NCBI GenBank assembly: GCA_947489445.1
Contig: CANLDN010000001.1
Coordinates: 248,001-312,000 of the forward strand
Source of the DNA: an uncultured Paracoccaceae bacterium
Lineage (GTDB): Bacteria; Pseudomonadota; Alphaproteobacteria; Rhodobacterales; Rhodobacteraceae
Direction: 5' to 3'
DNA length: 64,000 bases
Both the position numbers and the translations under genes were made by a program. This document shows, one piece after another, positions 47,548-56,126 of this stretch (position 1 is the stretch's first letter; the number at the start of each line of letters is the position of its first letter). The notes below the pieces were generated by a model. It did not search any database. It had not been told where the DNA came from and saw nothing but the letters and a program-made list of their open reading frames with translations.

Positions 47548-48260
47548 TCGACGATATCTCCTTTGAGTAGTGCCGCGGCTTGGGGTGTCTGCGGGCCGGC
47601 GAAGAACGCGGAGGCTTCGCCGCTTTCGATCACTTGCCCGCGCATCAGGAACACAACATCACTGGCTAATCGTTTGGCCTGCCCGATGTCATGGGTGGCC
47701 ATAACAATACGTGTGCCATTTGCCTGCGCTTCGATCAAGATCGCCTCGATCTCTCGGATGGCGCGCCCATCAAGATTAGCGCAGGGTTCATCCAGAAAGA
47801 TGATGTCAGGCGACCGGATCAGGGCACGCATCAGGGCAAGTTTCTGCTTTTCGCCGCCCGACAATTGCGGCGCGGGCAGATCAATTGCGTGGCTCAACCC
47901 CACACGCGCCGCCCATTCAGTGGCGGTTTGGCGCGCCTGCTTTTTATCGCTACCGCGCAGGATGAGTGGATAGGCCAGATTATCCCGCACCGACCGCCGC
48001 ATCATGACCGGGGTCTGAAAGACGAAGGCTTGGCGCAGCAAAGTTTCAGCAAAGGGCAGTTGCCAACTGATCTGTCCTTCAGATAACCGCTCCAACCCGT
48101 GCAAAGCGCGCAGTAATGTTGTTTTGCCTGCTCCATTTGGGCCCATCACGATGGTCAGGCCCTTTTCGGACAGGTCCAAATCTGCCGGACCAAGCAGCGC
48201 CTTGCCACGCCGTCGCACGACTGCGCCACGCATCTGTAATGGCAGGATCGGGCTTACCAT
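47544..48260 (-). CDS. tupC: Tungstate ABC transporter ATP-binding protein
   Basis: 238 residues. Walker A GPNGAGKTT (about 38-46), LSGGEKQK signature, IIFLDEPCANLD Walker B and ATHD switch. MMRRSVRDNLAYPLILRG corresponds to the Q-loop/helical region. Overlaps tupB by seven bases and tupA by four. Cytosolic ATPase of the tungstate importer. Confidence 0.9.
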   Translation of the reverse strand: MVSPILPLQMRGAVVRRRGKALLGPADLDLSEKGLTIVMGPNGAGKTTLLRALHGLERLSEGQISWQLPFAETLLRQAFVFQTPVMMRRSVRDNLAYPLILRGSDKKQARQTATEWAARVGLSHAIDLPAPQLSGGEKQKLALMRALIRSPDIIFLDEPCANLDGRAIREIEAILIEAQANGTRIVMATHDIGQAKRLASDVVFLMRGQVIESGEASAFFAGPQTPQAAALLKGDIVE

Positions 48261-48958
48261 TTGCCTTCGCTTTCCGTCTGTCCAATCGCATGAATTGCAA
48301 AGTTTACCGCGATAGCCAGCCCAATCAGTATGAAACCAAGACCAAGTGCCAAGGCGAAATCACCCTTGCCCGTTTCCAGCGCAATAGCTGTGGTCAGGAC
48401 CCGCGTCGCATTATCGATATTCCCACCCACGATCATGATCGCGCCCACCTCGCCGATGCCTCGCCCGAAACCGGCCAGCGATGCCGTGATCAACGCACGC
48501 CGCCCATCCCAAAGCAACGTCGCAATGCGCTGCCGCTTTGTTGTCGATAGCGAGATGAGGAGATCATGATACTCCGCCCAAATATCGCGGATAGCCTGGT
48601 GGGCGATGGAGGCAATCAAAGGGGTAATGATGATCACCTGCGCAATGATCATCGCCGTCGGGGTGAAGAGCAGGCCAAACACCCCAAAAGGTCCCGACCG
48701 GGACAAAAGCAAGTAAACGATCAGGCCTACAACCACAGGTGGCAGCCCCATCAAAGCGTTGAGCAGAGCGATGGTTGCACGCCTATGACGAAACCGGCGG
48801 ATGGCCAGGAATGCGCCCAATGGCAAAGCAATGACAGAGGCGATCACCACAGCCGAAAGCGTCACTTGCAGTGAACGCAGCGTGATCTCCACCAGATCAG
48901 CGTCAAGGGTCACGACAAGCCAAAAGCCTGCGACCAGTCCCTCCCAAATTTCAGTCAT
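48254..48958 (-). CDS. tupB: Tungstate ABC transporter permease
   Basis: 234 residues, about five to six membrane segments, with the EAA-loop region RALITASLAGFGRGIGEVGAIMIVGGN, typical of TupB/ModB-type permeases. First gene of tupBCA. A hairpin directly upstream overlaps its ribosome-binding region (listed separately). Confidence 0.9.
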   Translation of the reverse strand: MTEIWEGLVAGFWLVVTLDADLVEITLRSLQVTLSAVVIASVIALPLGAFLAIRRFRHRRATIALLNALMGLPPVVVGLIVYLLLSRSGPFGVFGLLFTPTAMIIAQVIIITPLIASIAHQAIRDIWAEYHDLLISLSTTKRQRIATLLWDGRRALITASLAGFGRGIGEVGAIMIVGGNIDNATRVLTTAIALETGKGDFALALGLGFILIGLAIAVNFAIHAIGQTESEGKW

Positions 48959-48967
48959 GTAATTTTG

Positions 48968-48988
48968 CCTGCCTAGGTTTATGGCAGG
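48968..48988 (-). promoter_or_regulatory. Hairpin overlapping the tupB ribosome-binding region
   Basis: Read on the minus strand, CCTGCC pairs with GGCAGG around a 9-base loop, and the 3' arm contains the only AGG upstream of the tupB ATG (ten bases away). A folded leader would hide this site. No full molybdenum/tungsten-cofactor riboswitch fold was recognised, so this is only a candidate translational control. Confidence 0.4.
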
Positions 48989-49064
48989 TTTTCACGACGT
49001 CGGGCCGCGATCAATGGGCAAAACGCATTCAGGGCAATGTAGCCCGCATATGCGGCACCATGTC

Positions 49065-49088
49065 GGCCTGACGGATCACCGTCAGGCC
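49065..49088 (-). terminator. Hairpin after the class II aldolase gene
   Basis: Perfect 10-bp stem GGCCTGACGG/CCGTCAGGCC with an ATCA loop, starting about 10 bases after the aldolase stop. No T tract follows on the minus strand. It most likely ends or weakens the sugar operon transcript before tupBCA. Confidence 0.6.
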
Positions 49089-49097
49089 AGCTTGCCG

Positions 49098-49763
49098 TCA
49101 GCTTGCCTTGGCGGCGCGGGCATCCATGGCTGTGCCGTAGGTCGGCAAATCGGCGGCTGTTTTGCCATGTGCGGCCATCAACGTATCGCGGACAAAGGCA
49201 ATATGCGCTGTTTCTTCAATAATTTCTGCCAGATACTGTGCCGCCGTTAACGTCTTGCCCACACCAATTGTCCCATGGTTGGCAAGCACTGCAGCGCGGA
49301 TTGACGTGTCCTTGAACACCGGGCTGATTTCCACCTCGGTCTGGGGGCCACCATTGTCGGATAGCGGGATCAATGGCATGCGCCCGATCTTCTCAATCGT
49401 CTGCACGGTCAGGCAGGGGATTTCGATTCCCGCACTTGCAAAACCCGTGGCCCAGGGGCTGTGACAATGCACAATCGCGTTCACGTCCGGCCGAATACTA
49501 TAAAGGTCAAGGTGGAAATCCATGTCCTTGGACGGCTTAAACGCCGATGGTTCAATCCTGCCGTCAAGATGTACCACCTGCAGGTTGTCGCGGCTGCATT
49601 CTGCGAAACCAACGCCAGACGGTTTGATCACAATCGCATCGGCCGATGACAGGCGCGTCGACAGGTTGCCGCCTGCATTGGTTTGCAAGCCAAGGTCAAA
49701 ACAGCGGCGCGCTGACCAGATGAGTGCGTCTTTCTTCGCTTCAATATCGGATGGGTCAATCAT
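49098..49763 (-). CDS. Class II aldolase/adducin family protein
   Basis: 221 residues from the ATG at 49763 (AAAGGA eight bases upstream). Fuculose-phosphate-aldolase fold: TNAGGNLSTRL, KPSGVGF, the zinc ligands in VHCHSPW and LANHGTIG. It should cleave or decarboxylate a sugar phosphate or related hydroxy-acid phosphate. Last gene of the ABC/Tm-1 operon; starts four bases after the Tm-1-like stop. Relatives include OtnC-type decarboxylases. Confidence 0.88.
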   Translation of the reverse strand: MIDPSDIEAKKDALIWSARRCFDLGLQTNAGGNLSTRLSSADAIVIKPSGVGFAECSRDNLQVVHLDGRIEPSAFKPSKDMDFHLDLYSIRPDVNAIVHCHSPWATGFASAGIEIPCLTVQTIEKIGRMPLIPLSDNGGPQTEVEISPVFKDTSIRAAVLANHGTIGVGKTLTAAQYLAEIIEETAHIAFVRDTLMAAHGKTAADLPTYGTAMDARAAKAS

Positions 49764-49767
49764 GGTA

Positions 49768-50892
49768 TCAGTCCTTTGTGATGTCACTTAGCGCGTCGAC
49801 TGCGGCATGGGCCACGGCGCTATCATTGATGTGCCCGTCAAGACGGGTCAGTGGGATATGGGTTTCAAGCGTGTCGGCAAAGGCATGCCGTAGCGCCTCA
49901 CTTTCGATGGCGCCGCCGGGTTTGTCTTCTGAGGAAAAGCCGCCCATAGGGATCAGAACGCGCACAGGTCCGGTTGCGTCTTTCAGAGCGGCCCCAAGGA
50001 TGTTGGCGCAATGCGCCACCTCATCTTCGGTGCATTGCACATGCGTAAACAACGGCGAGTGTGAATAATGCGGACGATTGAGGTAGTGTTCAGGCATTAA
50101 CCCGGGTTCACCCATGCCAATAAAGTTTGCACCGCCAGGAAGCAGGACACGCGGCAGATGACCCATGCTGGTGAACCGGCCCGGCATATCCGCATGAACA
50201 CCCGCGACATAGCAGCGGGTGAGCTCATGTGGCGTATAATCGATCACAGATTTGAACGCGCCGGTCTTGGCCCAGCGGGTAAAAGCGGCGCCACCGAACC
50301 CGTTGGCGTGAAACACCGTGACCTCATCACCAGCGGACCGCAGCCGGGCGCAAAGCGCATCAGTTCCGGGTCCCGTCACCCCTAGCGACGTAACCCCTAC
50401 AGAGGGCGTGTTGGATGCAGGCCCAGTTGGTAAAGACGCATGGTAGAGGCCGCCACTGATTGCCGCCGCCTGATCAAGCGCCGCGCGCGTTGTCGCGTTC
50501 AAACCGCAAAGGTCGGCGATCGTTGGCACCAGAATGATGGAGCTGTCGGCGATGATATAGCGCGGATCGAAAGGCAGCGTGGTCACAAGAACCTTTGGCA
50601 TGGCAACAGGCAGTGACTGCAAGACCCGCAGGGCAATCTGCCCACCCGTGCCGCCACCGATGGCCACCACCATGCGCCGCCCTGTCTGCGGCATATCCGA
50701 AATTTCGGCAATGGCCCGTTCGGTGGCTTTCTCCATACCGGCGATCTTGGCCTTGGGCGACCACTGGACCCCCCCGGCTTGCAGGGAAATGTCACAGGTC
50801 TCGACCGGAACCCCGCCGGCTTTCAGCCCGGCGATCAGGTAATCGGCTTCCTCACGCTTGGTGTCATAGGTCGCAAGTAAGAGGACACTCAT
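49768..50892 (-). CDS. Tm-1-like ATP-binding domain protein (UPF0261)
   Basis: 374 residues. UPF0261 landmarks: LLLATYDTKREEADYLIAGL, VVAIGGGTGGQIALRVLQSLP, TTLPFDPRYI and VFHANGFGGAAF. The N-terminal half of plant Tm-1 resistance proteins shares this fold. In bacteria it occurs in sugar or sugar-acid gene clusters, with an uncharacterised catalytic role. Its ATG shares one base with the permease stop, so it is coupled to the transporter. Confidence 0.9.
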   Translation of the reverse strand: MSVLLLATYDTKREEADYLIAGLKAGGVPVETCDISLQAGGVQWSPKAKIAGMEKATERAIAEISDMPQTGRRMVVAIGGGTGGQIALRVLQSLPVAMPKVLVTTLPFDPRYIIADSSIILVPTIADLCGLNATTRAALDQAAAISGGLYHASLPTGPASNTPSVGVTSLGVTGPGTDALCARLRSAGDEVTVFHANGFGGAAFTRWAKTGAFKSVIDYTPHELTRCYVAGVHADMPGRFTSMGHLPRVLLPGGANFIGMGEPGLMPEHYLNRPHYSHSPLFTHVQCTEDEVAHCANILGAALKDATGPVRVLIPMGGFSSEDKPGGAIESEALRHAFADTLETHIPLTRLDGHINDSAVAHAAVDALSDITKD

Positions 50893-51764
50893 CAGCCCTT
50901 CACGGCTCCTGCTGTCATACCTGTGATAATCTGGCGGCTGGCTACGAAAGTGAAGATGATCGGCGGGATCGCCAGCAACATACCCGTCGCCATGATCACG
51001 CCCCAGTCGATATCGAACTCCGTCAGGCTGTTGACGATGGTTACCGGCACCGTGCGGCTGTTGCGATCAGCCAGCGCATTGGCGAGCAGAAATTCGTTCC
51101 AGGCGACACGGAAGGTAAAGATCGAGGCGGCAGCGATGCCCGGCTTGATCAACGGCAGGACCACCAGAAAGAAAACCTGGAAGGGGCCAGCACCGTCCAT
51201 GCGGGCAGCCTCTTCCAGCTGGATCGGTACTTGGACAATGAAACTCTGTAAGATCCAGATAACAAACGGCAGATTCAACGCCACGTAGACAAGGATGATC
51301 CCACCGCGCGACCCATCGATGCCAAATTGGAAGGTCCAGATACCAAAGACTGGTACAAGCAGGACCGCTGGCGGCACCATCCGCATCATCAATGTCCAGA
51401 CGGACACAACATCGCGGCCCATAAACCGGAACCGCACGAGTGCATAAGCGGCCATTGTCCCGATGATCAGCGTGATCGCAGTTGAAATCAGGCCAATGAT
51501 CAGCGAATTGGCAAGCGCACGGCCGAATGTCGGGTCACAGCGGCGCAGATGTTCGGGTTCGTACCACAGAAAATCACACAAGGCAGTTTCGTAGTTCCGC
51601 AAGGTCGGCATAAATAACAGACTGGAGCTATCAGACATGATGTGCACATTCAGCTTCAGCGAAGTCACCAGCATCAGATAGATCGGGCCTATGGCCATCA
51701 CCACAAGGGCAATCAGCAGGGCATAGAACGCGGGGTTCTGGCGGTCGTAGGTTTTCGTGCTCAT
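50892..51764 (-). CDS. Carbohydrate ABC transporter permease (UgpE/MalG type)
   Basis: 290 residues with six membrane segments and the EAA loop AARMDGAGPFQVFFLVVLPLIKPG. Second permease of the sugar importer; its ATG overlaps the first permease stop (ATGA). Confidence 0.93.
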   Translation of the reverse strand: MSTKTYDRQNPAFYALLIALVVMAIGPIYLMLVTSLKLNVHIMSDSSSLLFMPTLRNYETALCDFLWYEPEHLRRCDPTFGRALANSLIIGLISTAITLIIGTMAAYALVRFRFMGRDVVSVWTLMMRMVPPAVLLVPVFGIWTFQFGIDGSRGGIILVYVALNLPFVIWILQSFIVQVPIQLEEAARMDGAGPFQVFFLVVLPLIKPGIAAASIFTFRVAWNEFLLANALADRNSRTVPVTIVNSLTEFDIDWGVIMATGMLLAIPPIIFTFVASRQIITGMTAGAVKG

Positions 51765-52675
51765 GCCTCTTCCTCCACCGCGCGCAGCCGGGCGGCGCGG
51801 GCGTCTTGGGCTTTGTTGTAGATGAACATCGTGAAGGTCAGGATCAAAAGAACGATCAAAAGCAGGTTCGACATCGCCGCCGCCTCGCCCAATTCCCGGA
51901 ACTCAGATGCGGTGCGGTTGATGCGCAGCGACATGATCTCAGTCGACAATCCCGGCCCGCCATTGGTCATCACCAGGACCACCTCAAGCACTTTGAAGCT
52001 GTCGATCAAGCGCAACAGCAGCGTCACGATCAGTACCGGCAACATCAGCGGCAGCTTGATATAGATGATCTGCTGCCAACCGGTCGCTCCGTCAATCTTG
52101 CTGGCCTCAATCGCCGAGGATGGGAGTGATTGGAGCGCCGCAAGCGAGAGGATGAAGATGAATGGCGTCCACTGCCAAACATCCGCAATGATAACGGAGG
52201 CAAAGGCCCAATTGCCGTCTGACAGCCATGGGATCGGATCAAATCCCCATGATTTCAATGTCTTGTTAAAGATACCGACAGTGGGGTGATACATGTATCG
52301 CCACATCAGGCCGACCACGATGGGCGCGATCATCATCGGCAGAATGAAAAGGGTACGCAGCACGGACATACCACGAATGTTGCGATCAAGAAGCAGGGCG
52401 AGCCCAACGCCGATAATCATCTCAAGCGTCACGACAACGGCCGCGAATTTCAAAGTGACCCACATGCTTTCACGAAAAGCAGGGTCGCTGAATAGTTTTG
52501 TGTAGTTACGGATGCCTACAAAATCAGCCTCGCCAATGCGTTGGCTGGGGTTCCAGTCCAGAAAACTGGCGTAAATCATGTAGCAGATCGGGTAAAACAG
52601 CGCGAACAGCAGGACAAGTCCGGCGGGTGCCAGAAACAGATACGGTGTCAGGCGGTTTGTGCGGGCGATGCTCAT
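51761..52675 (-). CDS. Carbohydrate ABC transporter permease (UgpA/MalF type)
   Basis: 304 residues with six membrane segments and the EAA loop ASKIDGATGWQQIIYIKLPLMLP. Pairs with the next permease. It follows a strong hairpin after the binding-protein gene. Confidence 0.93.
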   Translation of the reverse strand: MSIARTNRLTPYLFLAPAGLVLLFALFYPICYMIYASFLDWNPSQRIGEADFVGIRNYTKLFSDPAFRESMWVTLKFAAVVVTLEMIIGVGLALLLDRNIRGMSVLRTLFILPMMIAPIVVGLMWRYMYHPTVGIFNKTLKSWGFDPIPWLSDGNWAFASVIIADVWQWTPFIFILSLAALQSLPSSAIEASKIDGATGWQQIIYIKLPLMLPVLIVTLLLRLIDSFKVLEVVLVMTNGGPGLSTEIMSLRINRTASEFRELGEAAAMSNLLLIVLLILTFTMFIYNKAQDARAARLRAVEEEA

Positions 52676-52712
52676 GAAACCGTGGCCTTTTTAGATCGTC
52701 AGACAGGGTGTC

Positions 52713-52737
52713 GGGCCGGCGCGTCATGCGCCGGCCC
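52713..52737 (-). terminator. Intercistronic hairpin after the sugar-binding protein gene
   Basis: Perfect 10-bp GC-rich stem GGGCCGGCGC/GCGCCGGCCC with a 5-base loop, directly after the binding-protein stop. No T tract. Typical of receptor-permease gaps where the receptor mRNA is stabilised. Confidence 0.65.
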
Positions 52738-52752
52738 AATCAACGAAGTGGC

Positions 52753-54099
52753 TTACTGCCAGATATAGTAACCGGCTTCTTCCATTATGCCGCGGGTCCG
52801 TTCGGCTACACCATCCAGAGCTTCCTGAATGTCAAGGTCTTCGGTCAGAACCTGTGACAATGTCGTGCCGATGTCGGCGTTGATCTTACCCCACGGCGGG
52901 ATGATCGGACGCCAGTTCGGGTCAGCAAACTTCAAGGCCTCACCAAATGTCGCAGCATACGGGAATGCAGCCTGATAATCTGCATTATCGTAGGTCGAGA
53001 AACGTGACGGGTTGCCACCTTCCATCGCGATCATCAGATCGGCCTCTTTCGAGGTGAGCCATTGCATCAGCAAGAACGCAGCTTCTTTGTTTTGCGCGTT
53101 TGATGGAATGCCGATACCAAAGCCGCCGGTTTGGCTACCACGGCGGACACCTTCGGGGTGCAGCGCCCAGCCCACGTTTCCAGCAACGGTCGAACGGCTT
53201 TCATCTTCAAAACCAGCCGCAAATGCGATGGAGTCAAGGAACATCGCGGACTGACCTTGCGCAAATGATGCTGCAGCTTCTGCTGGTCCGAAGGTTTCTG
53301 ACCCTTCAACGCCACAATCAATGATCGTTTTCAAAGCCGTTGCGGCAGCGACACCCGCCTCATTGTTAATGGTTGGGTTCCATTCTGCGTCAAACACCCG
53401 ACCGCCAAGTGGGGCGAGGTGCAGCAGGAAGGCGTGTGACGCCTGATGCCCTGATGCCGCACGTGATGCCAGACCACCCATGCCGGGTTCCAGTTCGGGA
53501 ATTTGGCAAGCAACTTCGAGCAGATCATCATATGTTTGAGGCACTTCAAGGCCGTGCTTTTCGAAGATGTCCCTGCGATATCCCAGAACGGATGTTTCCG
53601 AACCAAATGGAATACCAAAAAGTGATCCGGTTGGACCAGGCAGGTAACCCTGCGCACCACCGGCGACGCCGATGTTCTGGACATAGCCGTCAATTAGATC
53701 TTCGGCATCATAGTTGGGATTAGCCAGCGCCGGGTTCATGAAGTACTTGGCCAGATTTTCCAGCTGATCTGCATAAACATAATCAGCTTTCGAAAACACG
53801 ACATAAGAAATCAGGTCGTAATCACCCTCATCCTTTGTCAGCTCGAGCGTTTGACGCTCACGCATTTTCAGGTACTGCAATTGATCGACTTCGACCTCAA
53901 TGCCTGTTTGCGCGGTGAACTCGGGCAGAACATTCAGTACCGCGTTGTAGTGTGGATGGGCCGGGAAGTTCACGACAAGTGTCGTACCTTCGTAGGGCGC
54001 ATAGACGTCGGCGGTATGCCCATCAGCATAGACAGCCCCCGTGTAGGTTAAGGTCACCGCGATTGCGGCGGACCAAACTGTGGTTTTATTAGCCTTCAT
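52753..54099 (-). CDS. Sugar ABC transporter extracellular substrate-binding protein
   Basis: 448 residues, signal peptide ending near TGAVYADG. Family-1 extracellular solute-binding fold: TLVVNFPAHPHYNAVLNVLPEFTAQTGIEVEVDQL, PTGSLFGIPFGSETSVLGYRRDIFEKHGL and GSQTGGFGIGIPSNAQNKEAAFLLMQWL. Aromatic residues (several Tyr/Trp) suit a sugar. GGGAGG precedes the ATG. Second gene in the operon after the ATPase. Confidence 0.93.
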   Translation of the reverse strand: MKANKTTVWSAAIAVTLTYTGAVYADGHTADVYAPYEGTTLVVNFPAHPHYNAVLNVLPEFTAQTGIEVEVDQLQYLKMRERQTLELTKDEGDYDLISYVVFSKADYVYADQLENLAKYFMNPALANPNYDAEDLIDGYVQNIGVAGGAQGYLPGPTGSLFGIPFGSETSVLGYRRDIFEKHGLEVPQTYDDLLEVACQIPELEPGMGGLASRAASGHQASHAFLLHLAPLGGRVFDAEWNPTINNEAGVAAATALKTIIDCGVEGSETFGPAEAAASFAQGQSAMFLDSIAFAAGFEDESRSTVAGNVGWALHPEGVRRGSQTGGFGIGIPSNAQNKEAAFLLMQWLTSKEADLMIAMEGGNPSRFSTYDNADYQAAFPYAATFGEALKFADPNWRPIIPPWGKINADIGTTLSQVLTEDLDIQEALDGVAERTRGIMEEAGYYIWQ

Positions 54100-54152
54100 T
54101 TCATCCTCCCAGATGTTTATGGACCGACGGCGCGGCCATTAATCGGACTGCG

Positions 54153-55226
54153 CTACAGCGCGGCCTCTGTTTTGGGGTCAAAAAGATGAACCTCATCCCC
54201 CTGAACCGTGAATTCGCGTTCCTCGCCAGCGCGGATGGGCGCGACGGTATTGACCTCGATCGAGACACGCTGCCCGCCCAATTCGGAAATCAGGACCGAC
54301 TGTGCGCCGATATACTCGGACAAAATGATCGGCATCTTAAGCCCACCGGGCCCCTCGCTAAAGCTGGATGGACGGATACCAAGATGGATCGTCCGGTCGT
54401 GATGCGCCTGCAGGCTGGCCTTACGTGCATCAGGCAACGGAATTGCGAACCCCTGCCCCGTCGCAGACAAGACTCCACCTTCTTCCACAAGCTCAGCCGT
54501 CAGAAAATTCATTGTCGGTGATCCGATAAACCCGGCCACAAACTTGTTCGCAGGGCTGCGATACAGTTCTTCCGGCGTACCAGCCTGCATGATTTCGCCG
54601 AATTTCATCACGACGATCTTGTCACCCAATGTCATTGCTTCGACCTGATCATGGGTCACATAGATCATATTCTTTTTGATCCTTTGTGACATGAGCGCCA
54701 GTTCGGCGCGCATCTGTCCGCGCAGCTTTGCATCAAGATTGGACAATGGTTCATCAAACAGGAATGTGCCTGCATCGCGCACCAGCGCACGCCCCATCGC
54801 AACCCGCTGACGCTGACCGCCCGACAGTTCCGCCGGTTTACGATCAAGATAAGCTGTCAGGTCAAGCGTGGCGGCAACTTCCTTCACCCGCTTTTCAATG
54901 TCCGACTTATTCATTCGCGCAAGACGCAGCGCAAAAGACATGTTCTTTGCCACGTTCATATGTGGGTAGAGCGCATAGTCCTGGAAAACCATCGCCAGGT
55001 CACGCTCTTTGGGTTCAAGCTGTGATACATCACGATCACCGATCATGATCTGCCCGCCTGTCACGCTTTCCAACCCGGCGATCATGCGTAACGTTGTGGA
55101 TTTCCCGCAGCCAGACGGCCCTACAAGCACAGTAAACTCACCATCTGCCATCTCAAGATTGAGATTCTCGATGACGTTTACTGCGCCGTAGTCTTTTCGC
55201 AGCTGCTGCAGCCGTATTTCGGGCAT
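54153..55226 (-). CDS. Sugar ABC transporter ATP-binding protein (UgpC/MalK type)
   Basis: 357 residues. Walker A GPSGCGKST (about 36-44), LSGGQRQRV, FLFDEPLSNLDA and VTHDQ, followed by the TOBE domain typical of MalK/UgpC. First gene of the minus-strand sugar operon, about 40 bases from the palindrome that may control it. Confidence 0.94.
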   Translation of the reverse strand: MPEIRLQQLRKDYGAVNVIENLNLEMADGEFTVLVGPSGCGKSTTLRMIAGLESVTGGQIMIGDRDVSQLEPKERDLAMVFQDYALYPHMNVAKNMSFALRLARMNKSDIEKRVKEVAATLDLTAYLDRKPAELSGGQRQRVAMGRALVRDAGTFLFDEPLSNLDAKLRGQMRAELALMSQRIKKNMIYVTHDQVEAMTLGDKIVVMKFGEIMQAGTPEELYRSPANKFVAGFIGSPTMNFLTAELVEEGGVLSATGQGFAIPLPDARKASLQAHHDRTIHLGIRPSSFSEGPGGLKMPIILSEYIGAQSVLISELGGQRVSIEVNTVAPIRAGEEREFTVQGDEVHLFDPKTEAAL

Positions 55227-55267
55227 TTGCGGTGTTCTCCCCCTGATTGGAACCGAAAGAATAATAC

Positions 55268-55279
55268 TTTGTATACAAA
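55268..55279. promoter_or_regulatory. Palindromic operator TTTGTATACAAA, site 1
   Basis: A perfect 12-bp palindrome in the divergent region between the ABC ATPase start (55226) and the GntR regulator start (55377). The identical palindrome occurs upstream of the MBL-fold gene. FadR-type GntR regulators bind short palindromes of this kind, so this is the probable operator of the adjacent regulator. Confidence 0.7.
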
Positions 55280-55376
55280 ATCAACCCAAAATATCCAAAA
55301 TGTTCAGTTTTGGTGGTTTTACTATGTATTCCGTGATAGGCAGGAAGGAATACTGAGCCACTTCGGGAAGGCATCC

Positions 55377-56033
55377 ATGGATCGCAACGGCACTCAAACA
55401 CGCGAATCAACCGGGCAGAGAATTGAAAGCGTCCTGCTTGATGACATTGCTGCAGGCCTGTTGCAGCCAGGCGAACGGCTTGATGAAACCAAACTAGCGT
55501 CCCGCTTCGGCGTGTCACGCACCCCGGTTCGCGAAGCGCTAAGCCGCCTGACAGCCCAAGGCGTATTGGTCACAGGTGACAAGCGCGGTGTGCGCGTGGC
55601 GCAATATTCCAGAGAAGAACTGGCCCAAATGTTTGAGGCCATGCAGGAAATCGAAAGCATCTGCGCCCGGTTGGCCAATCAGCGCCTGACCCTGTTGGCG
55701 CGATCTGAAATCGAATCAGCGCAGGATGATTGCAGGACGGCCGCCGAAGCTGCGGATCGCATTGCCTATATTCGTGCAAACGAAGCGCTGCATTTCGCGA
55801 TCTATCGCGCAACTGACAATCCCTACATCTTCGAGCTTGCTTCTGATTTTCGCAGGAAGACAGGGCCGTTTCGCGCGAAAAAGCTTGAAACCAAGGAGGA
55901 TTTAGTCGCATCAGTCGCCAGTCACGAAGACCTTCTGGCTAAGATTTTCTCGGGCGATTCACAAGTCGCCGTGGATGGTATGCGAAAACACATGACTGAA
56001 AGCTTCATGCGTGTTTTAGCCGCAAATAGCTGA
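55377..56033 (+). CDS. GntR-family (FCD domain) transcriptional regulator
   Basis: 218 residues from the ATG at 55377 with GGGAAGG upstream; the frame from 55227 runs over the operator region. N-terminal winged helix (IESVLLDDIAAGLLQPGERLDETKLASRFGVSRTPVREALSRLTAQGVL), then FCD domain with a likely metal or ligand His (EALHFAIYRA, ASHEDLLAKI, MRKHMTES). It lies between the two sugar operons, each carrying the same palindrome, so it most likely represses both until an inducer appears. Confidence 0.9.
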   Translation: MDRNGTQTRESTGQRIESVLLDDIAAGLLQPGERLDETKLASRFGVSRTPVREALSRLTAQGVLVTGDKRGVRVAQYSREELAQMFEAMQEIESICARLANQRLTLLARSEIESAQDDCRTAAEAADRIAYIRANEALHFAIYRATDNPYIFELASDFRRKTGPFRAKKLETKEDLVASVASHEDLLAKIFSGDSQVAVDGMRKHMTESFMRVLAANS

Positions 56034-56086
56034 TCTTTCCAACCCTTTGGACAATTATTCGACCACACTGTAGACATTGTATATTT

Positions 56087-56098
56087 TTTGTATACAAA
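56087..56098. promoter_or_regulatory. Palindromic operator TTTGTATACAAA, site 2
   Basis: Identical to site 1 and located about 28 bases before the MBL-fold gene start, in the 93-bp gap after the regulator gene. A partial copy (TTGTATA) lies just upstream at about 56078. It should give the catabolic operon its own control separate from the regulator's own promoter. Confidence 0.7.
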
Positions 56099-56126
56099 CA
56101 CTGCGACTCGTAATGTGGAGGACCCA

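Noticed and set aside
48959..49097. Moco/Tuco riboswitch upstream of tupB
   Set aside because: Only a short hairpin is seen; the gap is too small and lacks the conserved multi-stem pattern.
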